A DNA stretch of 64,000 bases, taken from NCBI GenBank assembly GCA_963715285.1, contig CAVQRU010000043.1:124001-188000 (forward strand), written 5' to 3'. The translations under genes were made by a program, and so were the position numbers. Below are positions 1 to 18,027 of this stretch, piece after piece. This DNA is from Sva-07 sp963715285 (GTDB taxonomy: Bacteria > Actinomycetota > Acidimicrobiia > Acidimicrobiales > Ilumatobacteraceae). Each line of letters starts with the position of its first letter. The stretch's first letter is position 1. Under the pieces are notes generated by a model, which ran no database searches, had not been told where the DNA came from, and worked only from the letters and a program-made list of their open reading frames with translations.

Positions 1-1389
<1,389 letters not shown>

Positions 1390-1511
1390 GATGTTGCTCC
1401 TCTTGCGGGTGACGATGTTGCTGGGGGATGAGAACCGTGCGAGCGTGTCACGCCCGCTGTGTCACCATGATACGGAGCCATCAAGTCGACAGCAACACCG
1501 ATAGTAGGTTT

Positions 1512-1532
1512 CTTGAGTCGAGTCGACTCAAG
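1512..1532. promoter_or_regulatory. HAIR operator (HspR-associated inverted repeat) upstream of dnaK
   Basis: The sequence CTTGAGT, seven bases, then ACTCAAG matches the HAIR consensus with no mismatch. It lies between cdd and dnaK, 122 bp before the dnaK start. In actinobacteria HspR binds HAIR and represses dnaK operons until heat shock. The spacer CGAGTCG extends the partial symmetry. Confidence 0.9.
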
Positions 1533-1541
1533 TTGTCGGAG

Positions 1542-1961
1542 TCAGTGGTCCGGGTCCAGGAACTCCGGACCGAACGAGTGCGGCAGCAGGTCACCGACCG
1601 TCATCGACACGGTCGGGCCCGACGCTGCCACGGCATGCACCGCGACCTCGGGGCCGGCGAACTCGCGAATGCGCTGACGGCACCCGCCGCACGGGGTTCC
1701 GGGCTGGTCACCGTCGGTCACCACCACGATCTCGACGATCGAACGCTCGCCGGCGAGGACCATCGCCGCGATCGCTCCGGCTTCCGCGCACGACCCGAGC
1801 GGATACGCAGCGTTCTCCACGTTGCACCCCGCGATCACGGCGCCCGAGCCGGTCCGGATCGCTGCGCCGACCCGATAGTGCGAGTACGGGCAGTACGCCC
1901 GCTCGTGGGCGGCGGTCGCCGCTGCCAACAACTGTGGGTCCGGCTCGCGGCGATCGCTCAT
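1542..1961 (-). CDS. cdd: Cytidine deaminase
   Basis: Pyrimidine-salvage enzyme that deaminates cytidine and deoxycytidine to uridine and deoxyuridine in the cytoplasm. At 139 aa it has the length of the tetrameric CDA class. The zinc site is complete: SCAEAGAI supplies Cys58 and catalytic Glu60, and PCGGCRQ supplies Cys91 and Cys94. The substrate-binding stretch VGAAI...NVENAAYP is present. It lies between an SLC13 transporter (46 bp upstream) and dnaK on the same strand. The dnaK HAIR operator begins just inside its 3' side of the intergenic gap, so the two genes are probably regulated separately. Confidence 0.96.
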   Translation of the reverse strand: MSDRREPDPQLLAAATAAHERAYCPYSHYRVGAAIRTGSGAVIAGCNVENAAYPLGSCAEAGAIAAMVLAGERSIVEIVVVTDGDQPGTPCGGCRQRIREFAGPEVAVHAVAASGPTVSMTVGDLLPHSFGPEFLDPDH

Positions 1962-2007
1962 CCCCCCATCATCGCTCCCGGAACCGGCCGTCGGGGTGTC
2001 GTCGATC

Positions 2008-3807
2008 TCAGAGGCCGAGGACGAGCGGGACGACGACCGGCGTGACGATCAACGTGACGAGGCTGAGCGGGGCACCGACCAGGGTGAAGTCGCGGAATCG
2101 GTACCCGCCGAGGCCGTACACCATCAGGTTGGTCTGGTACCCGATCGGCGACAGGAACGAACAGGACGCGCCGATCAACACGACGATCGCCATCGAGCGG
2201 GGGTCGAGACCGGCCTCGATCGCCGTGGCGGTCGCCACCGGCAACATCAGCGCCGCCGCCGCGTTGTTCGACAGCAGCTCGGTCAGCACCATCGTCGTCG
2301 CGAGCACGGCGACGAGGCGGCCGGTGTCTCCGAACGGGTCACCGACACTCCCGAGGACCGTCGCCATCTCCGCGGCCAGGCCGCTGACGGCGACGGCGGT
2401 GCCGAGACTGATCGACATCGCGATCGTCAGCACGACGTTGAGGTTCACCGCTCGACGAGCCTCGGTCACGCTGATCACCCGCAGCGCGATCAGCACGACC
2501 GCTGCGAGCAACGACGCCTCCATCAGATCGAGGACACCGGCCACGACCGATGCGACCAGTGCGAGGATGGCGGCGATCACGAACGAGGAACGATCACGAC
2601 GAACCGGCGGCGGCGCATCGAGCGAGGCGATCACGCTGAAGTCACCGTGGCCGCGCCACACCCGCTCGAACTCCGGCGTCGCCAGCACCAGCAGCACGTC
2701 CCCGGGACGCAACACGACCGTGCCGAGCTTGCCCGGGAGGTCGTCGTCGTGGCGACGGATCGCGAGCACCGCGGCGTCGTAGCGCGCACGGAACCCGGCG
2801 TCGCGCAACGTGGCACCGGCGAGGTCCGAACGCTCCGAGACGACCGCCTCGAACAGACCGGCGTCGGGGCGGTCACCGGCACCGACCAGATGAGCGTGCT
2901 CGGCGCTCACGAGACCGTCCACCTCGAGGAGGTCGACCACGTCGACGACGTCACCTGCGAAGTAGCAGACGTCACCCGAGCCGAGGACCGTGCCCGGCCG
3001 CGCCGGGACGACGGTCCCTGCCCGCTCGACCCCGGCGAGGAAGACGCCCTGCAGGTGGCGCAGACCCGCCGCCTCGATGGTCCGGCCGACCAGTGGGCCG
3101 TCGGGCTCGACGGCGAGTGCGATCGTGTACGGCTGGACCGCCGTCGCCGGATCGGGCTCGATCGTCGGACGACGATGACGAAGCAGGCGCGGGGCGGTCA
3201 GCACCAGCACGGCGACGCCGATCGCCGCGACGGGCAGGCCCACGCCGGTGATCTCGAACACTCCGAGCGGCTGCTCACCCTGCGCGACGAGGAGGTCCGA
3301 CACGACGAGGTTCGTCGAGGTCCCGATCACGGTGACCACACCGCCGAACACCGCGGCGTACGACATCGGCATCAGGTACGGCGAGGCCGACACGCCCGCG
3401 CGCCGGCACCACGTGACGACGCGCGGTGCGGCGAGCGCGACGAGCGGCGTGTTGGGAAGGACGGCCGACAACGCCCCCGTTGCGACAGCCAGCCGGCCGA
3501 GACGACGGCCGGCGTGCCGGTCGCCGGTGTCGTCACCCGGTTCGGAACGCCCGGCGAGCACACGGTCGATCAACGGCGACAGGGCCCCCGTCACGGTGGC
3601 CGCGCCGGCGAGCACGTACAGCGCAGCGATCGTCACCGGGGCCGACGACGAGAGCCCCGAGAGTGCCTGGTCCTGGTCGACGACACCGAGGAGGAGGAGC
3701 ACACCGACCGCGGCGCCCATGGCCGCTGCGGCCGGCAGACGGTCGAAGGCGAGCACCCCGAACGTCACGACGAGGACCACCAGGGTGATCCACGCGTCGG
3801 TCGTCAC
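2008..3807 (-). CDS. SLC13/DASS-family permease with two TrkA-C (RCK_C) domains
   Basis: Predicted inner-membrane, sodium-coupled anion symporter of 599 aa. Hydrophobic helices fill the first ~190 residues (LVVLVVTFGVLAF, VTIAALYVLAGAATVTGA) and the last ~190. Between them lie two soluble TrkA-C-like domains (around GPLVGRTIEAAGLRHLQGVF and ERSDLAGATLRDAGFRARYD). This layout is typical of the CitT/SAC1/YbhI branch, which is assigned to dicarboxylate or sulfate transport; the substrate here is unknown. The GTG start overlaps the stop of the upstream carboxypeptidase as GTGA, so translation is probably coupled. The open frame runs far upstream, but that part is only the shadow of the M14 gene. 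Confidence 0.85.
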   Translation of the reverse strand: MTTDAWITLVVLVVTFGVLAFDRLPAAAAMGAAVGVLLLLGVVDQDQALSGLSSSAPVTIAALYVLAGAATVTGALSPLIDRVLAGRSEPGDDTGDRHAGRRLGRLAVATGALSAVLPNTPLVALAAPRVVTWCRRAGVSASPYLMPMSYAAVFGGVVTVIGTSTNLVVSDLLVAQGEQPLGVFEITGVGLPVAAIGVAVLVLTAPRLLRHRRPTIEPDPATAVQPYTIALAVEPDGPLVGRTIEAAGLRHLQGVFLAGVERAGTVVPARPGTVLGSGDVCYFAGDVVDVVDLLEVDGLVSAEHAHLVGAGDRPDAGLFEAVVSERSDLAGATLRDAGFRARYDAAVLAIRRHDDDLPGKLGTVVLRPGDVLLVLATPEFERVWRGHGDFSVIASLDAPPPVRRDRSSFVIAAILALVASVVAGVLDLMEASLLAAVVLIALRVISVTEARRAVNLNVVLTIAMSISLGTAVAVSGLAAEMATVLGSVGDPFGDTGRLVAVLATTMVLTELLSNNAAAALMLPVATATAIEAGLDPRSMAIVVLIGASCSFLSPIGYQTNLMVYGLGGYRFRDFTLVGAPLSLVTLIVTPVVVPLVLGL

Positions 3808-5546
3808 GTCGTGGAACCCGCTGATGTCGCACCGTCGAGACGCAGGGTCACCGAGTCGGTGCCACCGCGATCGTGACGAACGGACACGACGACCTCGGTA
3901 CCGGTCGACGCCCGCAGGAGCCAGCTGCACGTCGTGCGGTCGGGGGTCCCCTCCGTGGCGTTCGTGAACCGCGCCGCCGAACTCCCCGCGAGCTGACCGA
4001 GCGTGCGTCGTGCCGGACCGTCGAACACGTTGACCGCCCCACCCGACGCCGGGGCGGCGTGGACCTCGGCGACGATCGGTCGGACGAGATCGTGAGCACG
4101 GGCGTGCGCCGACACCGTCGTGGGCAGCCAACCCGTGTTGGCGACGCCGATCGTCACCCGCCAGGTTCCGTCGCCGACCGCCTCGACCCTCGAGTGGCGG
4201 ATCTCGACCCGCGGCGCGGCCAACGCCTGGGCCACCGCGAAGTCGGCATGACGGTCGACCTCGTCGTACAGCAGGTGGCGCGGCGGATTGGTCCACGAGT
4301 GCAGCTGGTTCCAACCCCCGAGTTCGACAGACCCGAGTTGCGGGTGGTCGAACGGATACCACTCGACGAACCCACGTGTTCGCGGACCGTCGTCGGGCAG
4401 CGCGTCGAGCCATCGCGCCACTGCGAGCCGTTCGGCGTCGGTCGGGCCGGTGTACCAGAAATGGGTCGACTGCTTCTCGCCGGTGGCGGCGTGGACGATG
4501 TCCCAGAACTCGGTGGTCCATCCGAACACGCCGAGGTGCTCGTACGCCCAGTCGTCCGATGCCCCGCTCATCGTCTGCGACGGGTCCCACGTGAAGTCCT
4601 CGTACACCGAGTGCGACGGATACCCCGTGAGTTCGGTGCCGATCGCTGCCAGCTGCGTCCAGGTCCACACGTCGCTCGGGGGCAACTTCGAGTCGGGCTG
4701 GGTGGACGAAGGTCGCAGGATCACCCCGCCGCTGGTGTGGAAGGCGTTGAAGCCGCAGATGTTCGGTCGAGCCACGATCGCGCGTACCAACGCGTCGATC
4801 TCCGGCTCGGACAGCGGATGGTCGCCGGACCCCGGCACCTTGGCGCCCCAGCCGGCGGGGAAGTTCCGGTTCAGGTCGAGTCCCTCCGGGGCGGGCGGGG
4901 TCGGCACGCTGAAGCCGTCGAAGTCCTCGATCACACCCTCGTCGAGCACGCGGTAGCGGGGGGTGCCCGGGTCGGCACCGGTGAGCGGCACCGGCACGAG
5001 CACGCGCGCGTCGTCGGGGTGCGGCATCCACGGGCCGTCGGGGTCGGCGAAGCGCATCTGGAGGATGCGTCCGTCGCCGTCGACATCCTCCTCGTGGAGG
5101 CCCGGCCAGCGGTGCGCGTCGGCGAACGGCCAGGGCCGCACGCTCGAACGGCGGAACCTCGGGCGGTCGGCGAGCACCCACTCGGCCCCGTCGGGGTTCA
5201 CCCGCGGCACGACGTAGAAGGTGCGGGTCCGCAACGCGCGCGTGATCGTCTCGTCGCCGGCCCGATGCCCGTCGACGAGACGTTGGAGCAGGCGGCAAGC
5301 GGCCACCGTGGCCGTCAACTCGACCGCATGGATGCTGGCGTCGATCCAGTGCGCGGGCTTGGCGGCGTGACCGCCGGTCGCCGAGTCGGTGACGGTCACG
5401 AGCAACAGATCGCGCCCTTCGTAGGACCGTCCGTACGTCTCGACCGACACGAGATCCGGATGAGCAGCCGCCAACCGATCGATCCACTCGACGAGTTCGG
5501 CGTGGTGGAGGTAGCGGTCGAAGGCGTACTCGGTCGACGTGGACAC
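3804..5546 (-). CDS. M14-family zinc carboxypeptidase
   Basis: Metallopeptidase of 580 aa. The M14 zinc and catalytic residues are visible: IHAVE (His73, Glu76), the substrate-binding motif DLNRNF (about 224-229), the second zinc histidine in NAFHTSGG (His270) and the catalytic Glu346 in TTEFWD. No convincing signal peptide is seen, so it may be cytoplasmic, unlike many secreted M14 enzymes. The last ~150 residues look like a beta-rich accessory domain. It is the first gene of a coupled pair with the SLC13 transporter (4-nt GTGA overlap), which suggests peptide or amino-acid release linked to uptake or export; that link is inference. Confidence 0.9.
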   Translation of the reverse strand: MSTSTEYAFDRYLHHAELVEWIDRLAAAHPDLVSVETYGRSYEGRDLLLVTVTDSATGGHAAKPAHWIDASIHAVELTATVAACRLLQRLVDGHRAGDETITRALRTRTFYVVPRVNPDGAEWVLADRPRFRRSSVRPWPFADAHRWPGLHEEDVDGDGRILQMRFADPDGPWMPHPDDARVLVPVPLTGADPGTPRYRVLDEGVIEDFDGFSVPTPPAPEGLDLNRNFPAGWGAKVPGSGDHPLSEPEIDALVRAIVARPNICGFNAFHTSGGVILRPSSTQPDSKLPPSDVWTWTQLAAIGTELTGYPSHSVYEDFTWDPSQTMSGASDDWAYEHLGVFGWTTEFWDIVHAATGEKQSTHFWYTGPTDAERLAVARWLDALPDDGPRTRGFVEWYPFDHPQLGSVELGGWNQLHSWTNPPRHLLYDEVDRHADFAVAQALAAPRVEIRHSRVEAVGDGTWRVTIGVANTGWLPTTVSAHARAHDLVRPIVAEVHAAPASGGAVNVFDGPARRTLGQLAGSSAARFTNATEGTPDRTTCSWLLRASTGTEVVVSVRHDRGGTDSVTLRLDGATSAGSTT

Positions 5547-5611
5547 AGCGGCAGACTACGCCCCGCCGGGAAGCGGGGACCCAGGTTCCGCACGTCCACT
5601 ACCGTGACGCG

Positions 5612-6478
5612 ATGGTCGACGAGTCGGTGACGTTGCCGGACGGACGGACCCTTGCGTACACCGAACTCGGTTCGCCCGGTGGGAAGGCGGTGTTCTACTT
5701 CCACGGCGCGCCCGGCGCACGGCTCGAGCTGGCCGTCCTCGACGACGCATTGCGCAGTGCCGGCCTACGCGTCATCACCGCCGACCGGCCCGGCTACGGA
5801 GGATCGAGCCCACTCGCCGGTCGGACGACGGCCGACTGGGCCGATGACGTGGCCGCGCTGTCCGACCATCTCGGCATCGATCGTTTCGCCGTGATGGGGC
5901 TCTCGTCCGGTGGCCCCTACTCCGTGGCGTGCGCGGCGCTGCTCGGTGATCGTGTCTGCGGTGTCGTCGTGGCTGCCGGCAACACCGACATGTCGTGGCC
6001 AGGGGCGAGCGAGGGGTACCTCCAGTCGGAGCTCGACCTGATGGCGATGGACGACGAGGGGGCCGCGGTTGCATGGTGCGAGGAGCACTACGGTGCCGAC
6101 GGGTCGGCCTTCCTGAGTGGTGCCTTCCTGAGTGGTGACCTCGACCTCGGACCGACCGACGACGCCTACCTCGCCGACGAGGTGAACCTCGCCGGGTTGC
6201 TGACCGCGATGACGGAGGCGTTCCGCCAGGGCGTCGTCGGCTACGCCCACGACATCACCGTGCAGGGCCGACCGTGGACGTTCGACCCGGCCCGGATCAC
6301 CGCTCCGGTCGTCGTCGTCCACGGCGACGACGACCACCTGGTGCCGCTCTCCCACAGTCGCCACACCGCGGCGTTGATCCCCGGCTCCGCGCTGCGCGTC
6401 GTCGCCGGACGCGGCCACCTGAGCCTGGTCGACGAGTTTCCCGGCCTCGCCGCCGAACTCGTCACGCCGCTGCGCTGA
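5612..6478 (+). CDS. Alpha/beta-fold hydrolase
   Basis: Soluble hydrolase of 288 aa with the full catalytic triad. The oxyanion stretch is YFHGAPG (about 29-35), the nucleophile elbow is GLSSG (Ser98), the acid lies in HGDDDHLVPL (about Asp240) and the histidine is in GRGHL (His269). The substrate cannot be inferred. It is transcribed divergently from the M14 carboxypeptidase, with a 65-bp gap. A 15-bp in-frame tandem duplication near 6,105-6,134 gives a doubled AFLSG peptide in the lid region. A palindromic repeat of family 1 follows directly after the stop. Confidence 0.85.
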   Translation: MVDESVTLPDGRTLAYTELGSPGGKAVFYFHGAPGARLELAVLDDALRSAGLRVITADRPGYGGSSPLAGRTTADWADDVAALSDHLGIDRFAVMGLSSGGPYSVACAALLGDRVCGVVVAAGNTDMSWPGASEGYLQSELDLMAMDDEGAAVAWCEEHYGADGSAFLSGAFLSGDLDLGPTDDAYLADEVNLAGLLTAMTEAFRQGVVGYAHDITVQGRPWTFDPARITAPVVVVHGDDDHLVPLSHSRHTAALIPGSALRVVAGRGHLSLVDEFPGLAAELVTPLR

Positions 6479-6486
6479 CGCGTCAC

Positions 6487-6533
6487 GTCTGGGGTCCGAC
6501 CCCTGATGCTGGGTCCGACCCCTGATGCAACGA
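6487..6533. repeat. Dispersed palindromic repeat, family 1 (GGGTCSGACCC core), doubled copy
   Basis: Two copies of GGGTCCGACCCCTGATGC stand in tandem at a 19-bp period, nine bases after the hydrolase stop. The same core occurs at 7,838, 23,558 and 24,829. The inner part is self-complementary and could form a hairpin that ends transcription. Confidence 0.75.
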
Positions 6534-6581
6534 CGGTGATGCTTGGGTCGCACCTCCGACGATCGGCCTACCATCAGGGCC

Positions 6582-7331
6582 ATGACCGGAACGCTCGTGA
6601 TCCTCCGCCATGGCCAGTCGGAATGGAACCTGAAGAACCTGTTCACCGGGTGGCACGACGTCCCACTCACCGAGAAGGGCGCGGCCGAGGCCGCAGCGGC
6701 GGGCGTCACGATGGCGGAGGCCGGCATCCGCTTCGACACGTCGCACACGTCGTTGCAGACCCGCGCCGTCGTCACCCAGAACCTGGCGCTGGAGGCGATG
6801 GACCAGTCGTGGCTGCCGGTGCAGCGGAGTTGGCGGCTCAACGAACGCCACTACGGAGCGCTCCAGGGTCTCGACAAGAAGGAGACCACCGAGCGCCACG
6901 GCGCCGACCAGGTGCACGCCTGGCGCCGCGGCTATGCGACTCCACCGCCCCCGGTGCCGCTCGACAGCCCCGAACACCCGATCAACGATCCCCGGTACGC
7001 ACACCTGCCACCCGATGTGCTGCCCGCGAGCGAGTGCCTCAAGGACGTCGTCGACCGGGTCCTGCCCTACTGGTACGACCAGATCGCACCGCAACTGTTG
7101 GCCGGCCTCGACGTGCTCGTGACCGCCCACGGGAACTCGCTGCGCGCGTTGCTCAAGCACCTCGAGGACGTGAGCGACGACGACATCGCCGACGTCAACA
7201 TCCCGACCGGGGCACCACGCCAGTACCGCTTCGACGAGCGTCTCGGGGTGCTGTCGGCCGACTACCTCGGCGACGCCGACGCCATCGCGGCTGCCGCTGC
7301 CGCCGTCGCTGCGCAGGCCGGCACGGCCTGA
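6582..7331 (+). CDS. gpmA: 2,3-bisphosphoglycerate-dependent phosphoglycerate mutase
   Basis: Glycolytic and gluconeogenic enzyme interconverting 3- and 2-phosphoglycerate. The 249-aa length is exactly that of dPGM enzymes. The phosphohistidine motif LRHGQSEWN (His10) opens the protein. ERHYGALQGLDKKET and TAHGNSLRAL supply the other active-site arginine, glutamate and second histidine. ATG 6582 is chosen because MTGTLVILRHG matches the family N-terminus; the 13 codons upstream of it in frame are intergenic. An alanine-rich tail ends the protein. It is followed by a cyclic-nucleotide-domain gene, and the pair is bracketed by family-1 repeats. Confidence 0.95.
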   Translation: MTGTLVILRHGQSEWNLKNLFTGWHDVPLTEKGAAEAAAAGVTMAEAGIRFDTSHTSLQTRAVVTQNLALEAMDQSWLPVQRSWRLNERHYGALQGLDKKETTERHGADQVHAWRRGYATPPPPVPLDSPEHPINDPRYAHLPPDVLPASECLKDVVDRVLPYWYDQIAPQLLAGLDVLVTAHGNSLRALLKHLEDVSDDDIADVNIPTGAPRQYRFDERLGVLSADYLGDADAIAAAAAAVAAQAGTA

Positions 7332-7403
7332 CCAGCGGGTTCGTCGGGTCGTCGAGTCCTCCGTTGCGCTCCCGGGCGCGCGAAAACGCCTAGTGTTCGC
7401 AAC

Positions 7404-7829
7404 ATGGCGAGCAAGAAACAACACCTGGACACCCTGCGCACGGTTTCGCTGTTCAGCGGGTGCAGCACGAAGGAACTCGAGAAGGTGGCCAAGGCCAGCG
7501 ACGAGATCCGCATGACCGCGGGCACCCTCATCGTCGACCAGGGCCAGACCGGCCGCGAGGCGTTCATCGTGCTCGAGGGCGAGATCGAGATCAAGCGCAA
7601 CAACCGCAAGGTGGCGACGCTCGGTCCGGGTGCCGTCGTGGGTGAGCTCTCGTTGCTCGACCACGGGCCACGCACGGCGACCGCGATCTGCGCCACCGAT
7701 TGCACGCTGCTCGTGATCGACCAGCGACGCTTCCTCGGCGTACTCGACTCGGTGCCGGCGATCACCCACAAGCTGCTCTCAAGCCTCGCCGCACGCATCC
7801 GCGAACTCGACCGCCAGTACTTCGGCTGA
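7404..7829 (+). CDS. Small cyclic-nucleotide-binding-domain (cNMP/Crp-like) protein
   Basis: A stand-alone cNMP-binding beta-barrel domain of 141 aa without a DNA-binding helix-turn-helix. Family signatures are SLFSGCSTKELEKVA at the N-terminus, VDQGQTGREAFIVLEGEIEI and the phosphate-binding-cassette-like LGPGAVVGELSLLDHGPRTATAIC. Later strands are TLLVIDQRRFLGVL. Such single-domain proteins occur in actinobacteria as cyclic-nucleotide or redox sensors acting through partners; the ligand is not known. It lies 72 bp after gpmA and may be co-transcribed with it. Confidence 0.85.
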   Translation: MASKKQHLDTLRTVSLFSGCSTKELEKVAKASDEIRMTAGTLIVDQGQTGREAFIVLEGEIEIKRNNRKVATLGPGAVVGELSLLDHGPRTATAICATDCTLLVIDQRRFLGVLDSVPAITHKLLSSLAARIRELDRQYFG

Positions 7830-7833
7830 GCGT

Positions 7834-7860
7834 GGCGTCTGGGGTCCGACCCCAGATGCA
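7834..7860. repeat. Dispersed palindromic repeat, family 1
   Basis: TCTGGGGTC and GACCCCAGA form perfect 9-bp arms around one central base (7,838-7,856), five bases after the stop of the cNMP protein. The flanks GCGT and TGCA are shared with other copies. It could act as a short terminator hairpin or be a REP-like mobile repeat. Confidence 0.75.
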
Positions 7861-7912
7861 ACAGCAGCGGACGTGACCGCGCGGAGGGGCAACGACTAGC
7901 GTTGCCGCCGAC

Positions 7913-10186
7913 ATGAGCACGACAGTCGATCACGACGAGACGACCACCGACGGCGCGCCCAAGCCGCCCAAGCGGGTCAAGCCACACCAGCTCGCCCTGG
8001 TGCTCGGCATCGGCATGGGCATCTTCATCATGGTGTCCGGCATCCTGCCCCAGATCACGGGGTGGGAGAACGACAACGCGATCCACCGCAAGGTGTTCGT
8101 CAACATCCCCGGTGCACTCCAGATCGCGTTCTACACCATCATCCCGGTGATGGTCATCTGGGGGGCGTTCATGTTCTCCAACCGGATGAAGAACTGGGAA
8201 CGCGGTGCGCCGGCGCAGCGCCACACCACCACGAAGAACGTCGGCGAGCGCCTCAAGAGCTTCCGCGCCGGCGCCTACATGCAGACACTGCTCCGCGACG
8301 CCGGCGCCGGCCTCATGCACTCGATGATCTACTTCGGCTTCCTCGTGCTGCTCGGTGTCACCACCGTGCTCGAGATCGATCACCAGTTGCCCGAGGAACT
8401 CAAGTTCCTCCACGGCACCACGTACCAGGCGTACATCTTCGTCGGCGACCTCGCCGGCCTCGTGTTCCTGGGCGGCATCGTCTGGGCGATCGTGCGACGC
8501 TACGTCCAGCGGCCGTACCGCATCCGGATCAAGTCGAAGCCCGAACACGCCGCCATCCTCGCCACGTTCTTCGCCGTCGGAGTCACCGGGTTCGGAGCGG
8601 AGATGTTCCGCATCGCCCAGGAGGGCATGCCGAGCTACGAGAAGTGGAGCTTCATCGGCTACCCGCTCGCCACCCTGGTCGACGGATGGTCGCAGTCGTC
8701 GCTCGACACGTGGCACCAGTGGATGTGGATCGTCCACGTCGTGTCGTTCATCGTGTTCCTCGCGCTGCTGCCGATCACGATGCTGCGCCACATCTTCACC
8801 TCGCCGCTCAACATGTACCTGTCCGACAAGGACCGGCCGAAGGGCGCGATGCGACCGATGCCGAACCTCGAGGAGACCGAGCTCGAGAGCTTCGGCGCCT
8901 CCACGATCGAGGACTTCACGTGGAAGCAGTTGCTCGATCTCGACGCGTGCACCATGTGCGGACGGTGCACGAGCGTGTGCCCGGCCCACGCCACGGGCAA
9001 ACCGCTCGACCCCCGCGAGATCGTGTTGAAGTCGGGTGAAGTCATGGCCGCCACCGGCACGCCCGTGGTCAGCCCGCCGCTCGGGGTCGACAGCGAGATC
9101 ACGGTGAGCGCCGACTCGTTGTTCGAGCGCATCACCCCCGAGGAGATCTGGGCGTGCACGACCTGCAAGGCGTGCGACGAGATCTGCCCGGTCAACATCG
9201 AGATCACCGACAAGATCTTCGACATGCGGCGCTACCTGTCGCTGATGGAGTCGAACTTCCCGGCCGAGTTGGGCAACGCCTACCGGGCGATGGAGAACCA
9301 GATGAACCCGTGGGGCATGAACCAGGGTGAGCGCGGCGACTGGGCCGACGGCATCGACGGCGTCACGATCGTCGACCCGGGTGAGGCCCTGCAGTCCGAG
9401 TACCTGTACTGGGTCGGCTGCGCCGGATCGTTCGACGACAAGAACAAGAAGGTCACCCAGGCGATGGCGCAGCTCCTGCGCCGCGCCGGCATCGACGTGT
9501 CGATCCTCGGCCCCTCGGAGATGTGCACCGGCGACTCGGCTCGCCGTTCGGGCAACGAGTACCTGTTCCAGATGCTCGCCCAACCCAACGTCGAGATGCT
9601 CAACGGCATGGGCGTGAAGAAGATCATCACCCAGTGCCCGCACTGCTTCAACACGTTGCTCAACGAGTACCCGCAGATCGGCGGCAACTACGAGGTGGTG
9701 CACCACACCCAGCTGCTGGAGGAACTGATCGAGAGCGGTCAGCTCGACGTCAGCCAGGCGACGCTCGAAGAGCGCATCACCTACCACGACTCGTGCTACC
9801 TCGGCCGCCACAACGACGTGTACCTCGCACCCCGCAAGGTGGTCGCCTCGATCAAGGGCGTCGACGTGGTCGAGATGCCACGCAACGGCACCAAGGGGAT
9901 GTGCTGCGGAGCCGGCGGTGCCCGCATGTGGATGGAGGAGAACACCGGCACGAAGGTGAACGACGAGCGCGCGGCCGAGGCGATCTCCACCGGCGCGAGC
10001 CGGGTCGCCACCGCCTGCCCGTTCTGCTACATCATGATGGACGACGGCGTGAAGGGTGCCGGCGTCGAGGAGGACCAGGTGCGCGTCGCCGACATCTCGA
10101 TCCACCTCCTCGAAGCGATCGAGGCCGGCGAATCCAAGATGCACCACCCCGACGCTCCGCTCGCGTCACCCGTCGCCGGCGACTGA
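7913..10186 (+). CDS. Membrane-bound Fe-S oxidoreductase, HdrD/GlpC-like with two CCG domains
   Basis: A 757-aa respiratory-type protein. The first ~300 residues hold about five membrane helices resembling a nitrate-reductase-gamma/HdrE cytochrome domain. Two [4Fe-4S] ferredoxin motifs follow: CTMCGRCTSVCP (about 346-356) and CTTCKACDEICP (about 415-425). Two CCG (cysteine-rich) domains come next, the second containing SCYLGRHN...CCGAGGARMW...CPFC. The architecture matches actinobacterial electron-transfer proteins that pass electrons between quinones and a cytoplasmic partner; the partner is not visible here. A run of ten C residues directly follows the stop codon. Confidence 0.88.
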   Translation: MSTTVDHDETTTDGAPKPPKRVKPHQLALVLGIGMGIFIMVSGILPQITGWENDNAIHRKVFVNIPGALQIAFYTIIPVMVIWGAFMFSNRMKNWERGAPAQRHTTTKNVGERLKSFRAGAYMQTLLRDAGAGLMHSMIYFGFLVLLGVTTVLEIDHQLPEELKFLHGTTYQAYIFVGDLAGLVFLGGIVWAIVRRYVQRPYRIRIKSKPEHAAILATFFAVGVTGFGAEMFRIAQEGMPSYEKWSFIGYPLATLVDGWSQSSLDTWHQWMWIVHVVSFIVFLALLPITMLRHIFTSPLNMYLSDKDRPKGAMRPMPNLEETELESFGASTIEDFTWKQLLDLDACTMCGRCTSVCPAHATGKPLDPREIVLKSGEVMAATGTPVVSPPLGVDSEITVSADSLFERITPEEIWACTTCKACDEICPVNIEITDKIFDMRRYLSLMESNFPAELGNAYRAMENQMNPWGMNQGERGDWADGIDGVTIVDPGEALQSEYLYWVGCAGSFDDKNKKVTQAMAQLLRRAGIDVSILGPSEMCTGDSARRSGNEYLFQMLAQPNVEMLNGMGVKKIITQCPHCFNTLLNEYPQIGGNYEVVHHTQLLEELIESGQLDVSQATLEERITYHDSCYLGRHNDVYLAPRKVVASIKGVDVVEMPRNGTKGMCCGAGGARMWMEENTGTKVNDERAAEAISTGASRVATACPFCYIMMDDGVKGAGVEEDQVRVADISIHLLEAIEAGESKMHHPDAPLASPVAGD

Positions 10187-10200
10187 CCCCCCCCCCGCAC

Positions 10201-10252
10201 CGTTTGCGTGCAGATCCGGGTGGGACGGTCCACCCGAAACCCGACACAAACG
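10201..10252. repeat. Dispersed palindromic repeat, family 2 (GTTTG...CAAAC, 52 bp)
   Basis: A 52-bp element with terminal CGTTTG and CAAACG and a central GGTGGGACGGTCCACCC, itself nearly self-complementary. Relatives of the same length lie at 38,671, 38,743 and 59,831. It occupies the gap between the Fe-S protein and glgX. Confidence 0.65.
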
Positions 10253-10396
10253 GGTTCTTCGCGTCACTCCCGATCCCCTCGGCCAAGGCACCCGTGAGAG
10301 CGATCCGACGGAGACCGGACCCGAGCGGAGCCAGGGTTCGCGCCGGCACGCATGCGGCGGTTTGACTTCGTGCCGAGATGGGCAAGACTCACGTTC

Positions 10397-12748
<2,352 letters not shown>

Positions 12749-12751
12749 CCG

Positions 12752-18026
<5,275 letters not shown>

Positions 18027-18027
<1 letters not shown>

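Noticed and set aside
1996..3876. Long plus-strand open frame rich in Arg, Asp and His
   Set aside because: It is antisense to the SLC13 transporter and its sequence is of low complexity.
7262..10147. Long minus-strand open frame of 961 codons
   Set aside because: It is antisense to the Fe-S protein, cNMP and gpmA genes, with composition typical of a shadow frame in GC-rich DNA.
10187..10196. Run of ten C residues after the Fe-S protein as a functional site
   Set aside because: No known element fits; it may be chance or a sequencing problem.
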